From Ancistrus triradiatus (taxonomy: Eukaryota; Chordata; Actinopteri; Siluriformes; Loricariidae), in assembly GCA_025084515.1 (NCBI GenBank), contig JAJAGP010000246.1:447001-511000 (forward strand): 64,000 nt of DNA. Direction: 5' to 3'. The translations under genes and the position numbers were made by a program. The notes under the pieces were generated by a model, which was not told the origin of the DNA, ran no database searches, and saw only the letters and a program-made list of their open reading frames with translations. Positions 57,918-64,000 of the stretch are shown one piece after another (positions within the stretch are counted from its first letter, which is position 1; every line of letters begins with the position of its first letter).

Positions 57918-58429
57918 GTAAGACAGTTTAATAAGTAAATGTTAGACATGCACAGCTAAACAACGCTAGCAAGAGTTCAGTAACGGTATTTCGTACAAAC
58001 GTGTTTTTTTTAACTACACGCCAATGTGATGTGATCTCAGCCGATACCAGCTTATATCAACTCTGAAAATAAGCCTTATCTGCATTTCAAATCCATGTTT
58101 AAGTCTTAAGCTCTCTAATTTAATATAAAAGCCAGTTTGTGTTGTTTGGTACAGTGCACGGAATACAAAGAGAACCGTACAGCACGGAAAACGCCGTCAC
58201 GTTAGTCCGTACACGCTTGTTTAGAAAGAGTAAATACTCAGAATTTAATGTCTTAACATTAAAATGCATTTCACTTGCTTTACTTGTTCATCCTTGAGTT
58301 TTTGTTAACTGTAATAAAACGAGTTAATACCCTTGTAAACTACAGGGTATTAATATTCATGACCAAACAAACTTCCCGTTTCTCTATGTAATGTACTGAA
58401 AAGCATCTATGAGCAATCCAAACATCATC
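57918..58429. other. Unassigned, apparently unique DNA
   Basis: This would be the first intron if the exon above is real. Nothing else was seen. Confidence 0.3.
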
Positions 58430-58960
58430 TGGAGTCATCTTTTGTACAGTGGTACAAAGATTTAGCCTATTTACCTTCATTTCTAATGAAGGTGCTGGCA
58501 TTATTTGGCATATTTGGCTCTATTTGATAGGTGACGTCATGACAGGCGTTGTATGGTGAGTATGGCCTTCATTTGTTGTTGGTGATGGCTAAGGCCATTT
58601 TAATGTAGGGGTTTTGCATGACCTGGCTTGGTTGCTGCTGTGCCATACGTTCTTAATGTCCTTCCAGCATTTCCAATGGTGTTGCCAGGAGTGTCCAAGG
58701 TCCTGGATATCTTATCCCTTTTGGTGCAGTGAAAACTCATCCTTCAGCTTTTCTGACGGCTCCTTAGTCTTCACCATGGTTGCAACACACTTTGAGATCT
58801 CAGCTGAGCACATTAAGGGATGCTATTGAGTTCCCAATGGGGTAGTCATGCTTTAACCCAGCTTCAGTTGAAACAGACCAGCAGTAGGTTTTAAAATCAG
58901 CAGTATTATATAGGGCTTGAATAATTTTGACATGGAAGTATTCACCAGATATCATACTAC
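58430..58960 (-). mobile_element. Possible DNA transposon relic
   Basis: The blocks cttcagcttttctgacggct, cttcaccatggttgcaacac and cttgaataattttgacatgg have the texture of a decayed transposase region read on the minus strand. No terminal repeats were found. Confidence 0.35.
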
Positions 58961-58989
58961 TCTTAGAATACTACTGTTCAAGAGCTCAT

Positions 58990-59690
58990 TAATGCAGATA
59001 TCCAGTCAGCCAATCACTGGCAGCAACTCGATGCGTGTAGGCATGTAGATGTGCTCTACAGCAGCAGATCACCCCACCAGGTGTCACTCCTGTCAGCTAA
59101 GAACAGGCAACTGAGAAGATAATTAACAAGGACTCACCAAAACTGGACAATAGAAGATTGGAAAAGCGTCGCCTGGACTGATGTATCCATTTCTGCTGCA
59201 CCATTCAGATGGTCGGGTCAGAATTCGGTGTGAACAACATGAAAGCATCCTGCCTTGTATCAATGATTCAGGCTGCTGCTGGTGGTGTAATGATGTGGGG
59301 GATTTTCTTGGAACACTTGGTGCCCCTTAATGCCAGCTGAGCATGGTTCAGCCTACCTGAGTATTGTTGCTGACCATGTGCACCCCTTTATGAGCACAGT
59401 GTGCCATCTTCTGATTTCTTCATCCAGCAGGATAACGCTCCATGGTCCAAACTCAAATCATCTCAGACTGGTTTATGAACATGAAAATGACTTCACTGTA
59501 ACTCAATCGGCTCCACAGTCACCAGATCCCAATCCAATAGAGCACAAATCTGCAGCAACTGATGCCACCACAGTCTCTGAGGAATGTTTCCAGCACTTTG
59601 TTGAATCTATGCCACGAAGAACTAAGGCAGTTCTGAAGGCAAAAAGGGGTCTAACCCGAGGTGTACCTAATAAAGTGCCCAGGGAGCGTA
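58990..59690 (+). mobile_element. Tc1-like transposon, family D, internally deleted copy
   Basis: The left leader (gatatccagtcagccaatca) is joined to the mid-transposase region (ggtgtcactcctgtcagcta). The copy then continues to the right end, aggtgtacctaataaagtgc. The helix-turn-helix region is missing. Confidence 0.85.
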
Positions 59691-59701
59691 CTTATTTCTG
59701 A
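59060..59701 (+). pseudogene. Broken Tc1 transposase, family D
   Basis: A 123-codon frame at 59330-59701 covers the C-terminal catalytic part: SIVADHVHPFM, an SSRITLHGPN region where QQDNAPCH-type residues with the second Asp would be, APQSPDPNPIEHKSA with the third acidic position, and CFQHFVESMPRRTKAVLKAK. The second Asp block is damaged, SPDLN has become SPDPN, and the stretch after the glutamate is shortened. It is inactive. Confidence 0.82.
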
Positions 59702-60639
59702 TTGTATGTGTATATTTAGCCATTTAATTCCAGTGCAATACTGCAAGCTTCAGACTTGGTTAATTGAGCTCTTATGTCCTACCCTACGTTCCCTAATTGG
59801 CGACTCATGTTCCGCCTGACGTTTGACGCAGTGCTTCACGTGAAGGTTACTGACAGGTACAGTTGTTGCGTACTAAAACAAGAAGGAAATCTCTCGAGCA
59901 GGCAGAAAGGTGATTTGCAAGCTCTTCCTGCTCTATTTCAGCAGACTCCTGCCTCTTGTTTGCATTACGCCGTAGCATTGATCAGTCAATTAATGCAGCG
60001 TACGGAGCGCAATGTAAACTTACTGCCAGCGTTTCAAAGCCTTTGTGGCTTATATTGGCAATACTTTGTCTGCCATAATCCCCCTCTGTCAGCAGCGTTG
60101 CTGTCATTCGGGTCCTCGTTTCATCTCTGCCACAGACCCTGCGCTGCACAGGCTCATATTAATGTTATTGATCAATGTCAGCTTCTCCGCCTCTTATTTC
60201 TGATCTAAAGGGAATTTGACTTGCTGCTTTCCGCGGCTTATAGGCTTATAGTAAATGTTTTTTTCATTACAGACTCGAGCTCGGTCTTTGTGCGCGTCTC
60301 TCTCTTTCTACCTTGAGTTTTGACTGCAATAGCTTGTCTGCTTTATTGCATACAGTTTTGAAGAAAGTGACAACTGCCTAAATGCATCAAAGCTTTCATA
60401 ATCAAAAATGATGCCACCAGTGTTGACACCTGAACATCAGTGCAGGGGAATGACATCAGATAAGTTATTTATGAGCCAGATTTGCTCTCTTTGGCAGCTT
60501 CAGGTGGAAGCTTCAGCGGTGCCTCCTGACTGGGTCAGGCGTCACGCGTGAAAACTCGCAGTGACTCCATTTATACTGGGCTAAATAATGCCAGCGTTTT
60601 CTCTTTTATAATGTCGTTTGTTTTATTTAATAAGCAGGT
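59702..60639. other. Unassigned DNA with a conserved-looking block
   Basis: A 144-codon plus frame at 59774-60208 has no domain. The stretch 59900-60200, with tcagtcaattaatgcagcg and ttaatgttattgatcaatg, has homeobox-type TAAT words in repeat-free DNA and may be a conserved non-coding element. This is a guess. Confidence 0.3.
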
Positions 60640-60956
60640 TTGTGCAAAAGTCTTAGGCCACCATAAGATTTGTTGCACTCCATAATCCCCTTTTCCACTG
60701 ATCTTCATTCCAGTCTTTGTGAGCTTTAGCACATCTTAGCCTTTTCACCCTGTTCCCCTTATAAAAAAGAGATTTTTCTGCTACCCTTAAAAACATTTCT
60801 GATCAAGCTTCTTCAGATTGTAGAAGGGTCAAACTGGCATCCACATGAAGCTGCCAGATGCTGCTGTTGCTCATGTGTAAGGGGAGGAAGCACTAAATAT
60901 TTGCCACTTGCCTCTGTCACGCTAGTCTTGCTGACTTGGAGCTGTGGGCCTAGATT
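60640..60956 (+). mobile_element. Miniature Tc1-type element (gcaaaagtcttagg family), copy 3, interrupted
   Basis: The left end tttgtgcaaaagtcttaggc and the interior (gatcttcattccagtctttg, gccagatgctgctgttgctc, gtgtaaggggag) match the copy at 52516. It stops where the family C Tc1 begins at 60957. A possible remnant of its right end lies after 62554 (ggtgcaaatactggcctaaa), but it is not clear. Confidence 0.75.
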
Positions 60957-62553
60957 CAGTGGGGCAAAAAAGTATTTAGTCAGCCACTGATTGCGTAAGT
61001 TCTCCTGCTTAGAGAGATAAGAGAGGTCTGTAACTTTCATCATAGCTACACTTCAACTATGAGAGACAAAATGAGAAACAAAATCCAGGAAATCACATTG
61101 TAGGGTTTTTAAAGATTATGGTGGAAAATAAGTATTTGGTCAATAACAAAAGTTCAACTCAATACTTTGTAACATAACCTTTGTTGGCAATGACAGAGGC
61201 CAAATGTTTCCTGTACGTCTTCACCAGGTTGGCACACACAGTAGCTGGTATTTTGGCCCATTCCTCCATGCAGATCTCCTCTAGAGCAGTGATGTTTTGG
61301 GGCAACACGGACTTTCAACTCCCTCCACAGATTTTCTATGGGGTTGAGGTCTGGAGACTGGCTAGGCCACTCCAGGACCTTGAAATGCTTTTTACGGAGC
61401 CACTCCTTCGTTGCCCGAGCGGTGTGTTTGGGATCATTGTCATGCTGGAAGCCTCAGCCACGTTCCATCTTCAATGCTCTTCACTGATGGAAGGAGTTTT
61501 TGGCTTAAAATCTCACGATACATGGCCCCGTTCATTCTTCCTTAACACGGATCAGTCGTCCTGTCCCCTCTGCAGAGAAAAACAGCCCCAAAGCATGATG
61601 GTTTCCACCCCCATGCTTCACAGTAGGTATGGTGTTCTTGGGATGCAGCCTCAGCAGTCTTTTCTTCCTCCAAACACGAGGAGTTGAGTTTTTTACCAAA
61701 AAGTTCTATTTTTGGTTCATCTGACCACATGATATTCTCGCAATCCTCTTCTGGATCATCCATATGCTCTATGGCAAACTTCAGATGGGCCTGGACATGT
61801 ACTGGCTTAAGCAGGGGGGCACGCCTGGCACTGCAGGATCTGAGTCTCTCTCGGCGTAGTGTGTATTGTGTTACTGATGGTAGCCTTTGTTACTTTGGTC
61901 CCAGGTCTCTGCAGGTCATTCATCAGGTTCCCTCTGTGTAGTTCTGGGGATTTTTGCTCACCGTTCTCATGATCATTTTGACCCCACGGGATGAGATCTT
62001 TGCGTGGGGCCCCCAGATCGAGAGAGATTATCAATGGTCTTACAATTGCTCCCACCGTTGATTTATTCACACCAACCTGCTTGCCTATTGTAGATTTTTT
62101 AGTTTCACTCTTCCCCATTCCCTGCCTGCTGCAGGTCTACAATTTTTTTCTTCCTGGTGTCCTTCAACAGCTCTTTGGTCTTGGACATGGTTGAGTTTTG
62201 AGTCTGACTGTTTGAGGCTGTGGACAGGTGTCTTTTATACAGATAACGAGGTCAAACAGGTTCCATTAATACAGGTAACGAGTGGAGGACAGAAGAGCTT
62301 CTTAAAGAAGAAGTTACAGGTCTGTGAGAGCCAGAAATCTTGCTTGTTTGTGGGTGACCAAATACTTATTTTCCACCATGATTTACAATATAATTCTTTA
62401 AAAATCCTACAATGTGATTTCCTGGATTTTCTTTCTCATTGTGTCTCTCATAGTTGAAGTGTACCCATGATGAAAATGACAGACCTCTCTCGTCTTTCTA
62501 AGTAGGAGAACTTGCACAATCAGTGGCTGACTAAATACTTTTTTGCCCCACTG
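60957..62553 (-). mobile_element. Tc1-like transposon, family C, full length
   Basis: The terminal repeats start cagtggggcaaaaaagtatt and end acttttttgccccactg. TA follows the right end (62554-62555). Subterminal gtatttggtca blocks and the aagtatttagtcagccactg stretch are symmetrical. The length is 1597 bp. The transposase reads on the minus strand. It inserted into a miniature element. Confidence 0.94.
61165..62188 (-). pseudogene. Broken Tc1 transposase, family C copy 2
   Basis: The start is at the complement of 62186-62188 (MSKTKELLKDTR). Open stretches at 61807-62118 and 61542-61763 carry the DNA-binding domain (IGKQVGVNKSTVGAIVR) and the first catalytic motif (ENIMWSDEPKIELFG). The later catalytic blocks and the C terminus (VIANKGYV-like) are readable near 61165-61420 in other frames. 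It is less damaged than the copy at 24601 but still interrupted. Confidence 0.85.
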
Positions 62554-63079
62554 TATGTGAGACACCAGACAGCACAGTTACTGGTGCAAATACTGGCCTA
62601 AAGCCGCTCTTAATGTGCTCCATGCTTTTAAGGTTAATACATTTGTTTTGGCTGACATTTTTCCCTCAATTCCTGATTACTTGCATTCATTGTCTTTGAT
62701 TAACTACTATGCAGAGCTCTCAGACTGATTGGACATGATTGGGATAACAAGAAATTCTGACAATTAACCACCCTGGTAGGATTTTTTTAGTTTTTAGAGT
62801 GCAGGACATGAAGCACTGTGTGATCCACATTAGGCTTCACTGCTGAATTAAATCAGTTCAGATCTTAATGGTGAGAAGTCCCTATTGAGATTCTTATTAA
62901 CCTTAACTGACCCTAATTTAATGGGTGCATTCAATTAAGCGTTAGTTACAATAAAACTTGGTATTGATTTTCTAGGTAAATCACTAAACTGCCAAACTAT
63001 TTTTTCTCCTTTAGGGGAGCTGAAGGTTTGTTTTCCAGAAACAGGTTTTAGTTAGAGCGACGCTTCAAAATTGACACAT
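62554..63079. other. Unassigned DNA
   Basis: Nothing was recognised beyond the possible miniature-element remnant at its left edge. Confidence 0.3.
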
Positions 63080-63480
63080 GCATTTGATTGCAGTTGTCAC
63101 GGCGAGTTTGATTTATATGCACAGAATGATCAGATAACTGCAATAAATCAGATGTGGACAATAATCCAGTTACCAGGTTTACATGCACTTCAGTAATCTG
63201 ATAACGGGAAGCCTCGGAGTCTACATGAATCAGCCAGTAATCAGATTTCTTTCAGAAGCTCGGCTACCTGCAGAGAAGCTGTTGTTGCGTTTCTCCAGCG
63301 AGGAGGTGGTGCTGGCGTCACTGCTTTTTAAAAGCGCTGTTTGTAGAGCTGATAAACAGCCCGTGCTTTCATTATCTGTATGTTATATATTCATAATTAG
63401 TGTATGATTAATCCGACGACTTCAGTAGTACTTTAAACGATTGCTGGGAAACCCCAGGTCCAACCGATTCGGTTAGTAAT
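63080..63480 (+). repeat. Dispersed miniature repeat (group with 35519 and 47740)
   Basis: The words gatcagataactgc, accaggtttacatgcacttc, agtaatctgataac and cagccagtaatcagatttct recur in the other group members. Open frames inside it are repeat by-products. Confidence 0.5.
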
Positions 63481-63789
63481 CTTTCAGTAGCATGCCTAAA
63501 GTCAAGCTGTTAGTTTAATTACATATTTGAGTAGTGCAGTGTTGGTACTTCCAAACAAACAAATATTAGCTTTACACTACAGCACTAGCAGATAAAGCAA
63601 GTAACTGATTATCTCATTACAGCCGCTCATATCATATCAAGGCCTGTGATGTTAGATAGCGATCGTACAATCAGTTCTAGGCGACTTGATGAATGCTGAA
63701 ACGGACGTAATTATGCAATAATACACCAGGGGGAGTGCTGTAATGTGAGATACTGGCACTGGTGTGCTGCGATAGCTCGCCTTATAGCA
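63481..63789. other. Unassigned DNA
   Basis: Probably part of the dispersed element that continues to the window end. No gene was recognised. Confidence 0.3.
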
Positions 63790-64000
63790 CGAACCTCGAG
63801 TGTATTATTAGCTTAATTATGTCAGTTTCAGCATTCATTTGTTTGTCAACGTTCCGTGGGGTAAAATATTTCAGCACCCTGCTGCTAAAACCTCATCAGA
63901 CTATGGCCTTCCGTCGCAGCATCATTTCCCTATAACTGTTTATTATACAGACAATAAACACAAATATTGATTGATACGTCTTAATTTATTAAAAAGAGCT
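63790..64000. repeat. Dispersed repeat, second copy at the left end of the window
   Basis: It matches 30-310 in order and orientation (gctgctaaaac, agactatgg, actgtttattatacag, aataaacacaaatat, ttattaaaaag). It is cut by the window end. Confidence 0.6.

Noticed and set aside
59774..60208. A 144-codon plus frame
   Set aside because: No domain. The DNA looks more like a conserved non-coding element than an exon.

Overview
This window looks like nuclear DNA of a teleost fish, most likely an otophysan and plausibly a catfish (inference). The reasons are the density of Tc1/mariner-type DNA transposons from at least six families, tRNA-derived SINEs with the usual fish LINE-type tail, hAT-like miniature elements, long AT-rich tandem arrays, and a fish-like intron-rich gene. 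There are no bacterial operons, no rRNA and no CRISPR arrays.

The only gene I can identify with confidence is on the plus strand: an HSP47-type serpin (SERPINH family, an ER collagen chaperone). Three coding exons lie here, at 17405-17497, 19905-20137 and 44868-45158. The last ends in an HDEL retention signal and a stop. Their reading phases fit together, and the translated lengths match HSP47 almost residue for residue. The N-terminal half, normally one large exon, is not visible and should lie to the left of the window. The last intron is about 24.7 kb and is packed with mobile and tandem repeats.

Layout. 1-17.4 kb: upstream intron sequence with five Tc1 family A copies, a hAT-like relic and a CpG-rich promoter-like patch near 2.4-2.7 kb. 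17.4-20.1 kb: two serpin exons separated by an intron holding a 1.6-kb Tc1 family B element. 20.1-44.9 kb: the giant intron with Tc1 families A, C, D and E, two AT-rich tandem arrays (22.7-23.8 kb; 34.3-35.5 and 36.5-37.2 kb), a GC-rich array of about 200-bp units beside a possible LTR (37.9-39.0 kb), SINEs, a LINE fragment and a foldback element. 44.9-45.2 kb: the terminal serpin exon. 45.2-64 kb: downstream DNA with more Tc1 relics, a small hAT-like element inserted in a Tc1 relic with an 8-bp target duplication, a LINE reverse-transcriptase fragment, and a near-complete family C Tc1 nested in another miniature element. A perfect RFX X-box near 57.76 kb precedes a possible first exon.

I found no new multi-gene system. 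The best leads are the divergent serpin with an acidic segment in place of a reactive loop, the X-box and exon candidate, the nested insertions that give relative ages, and the hierarchical tandem arrays. All transposase genes seen are broken. Many breaks are homopolymer-length changes, so some may be assembly errors.
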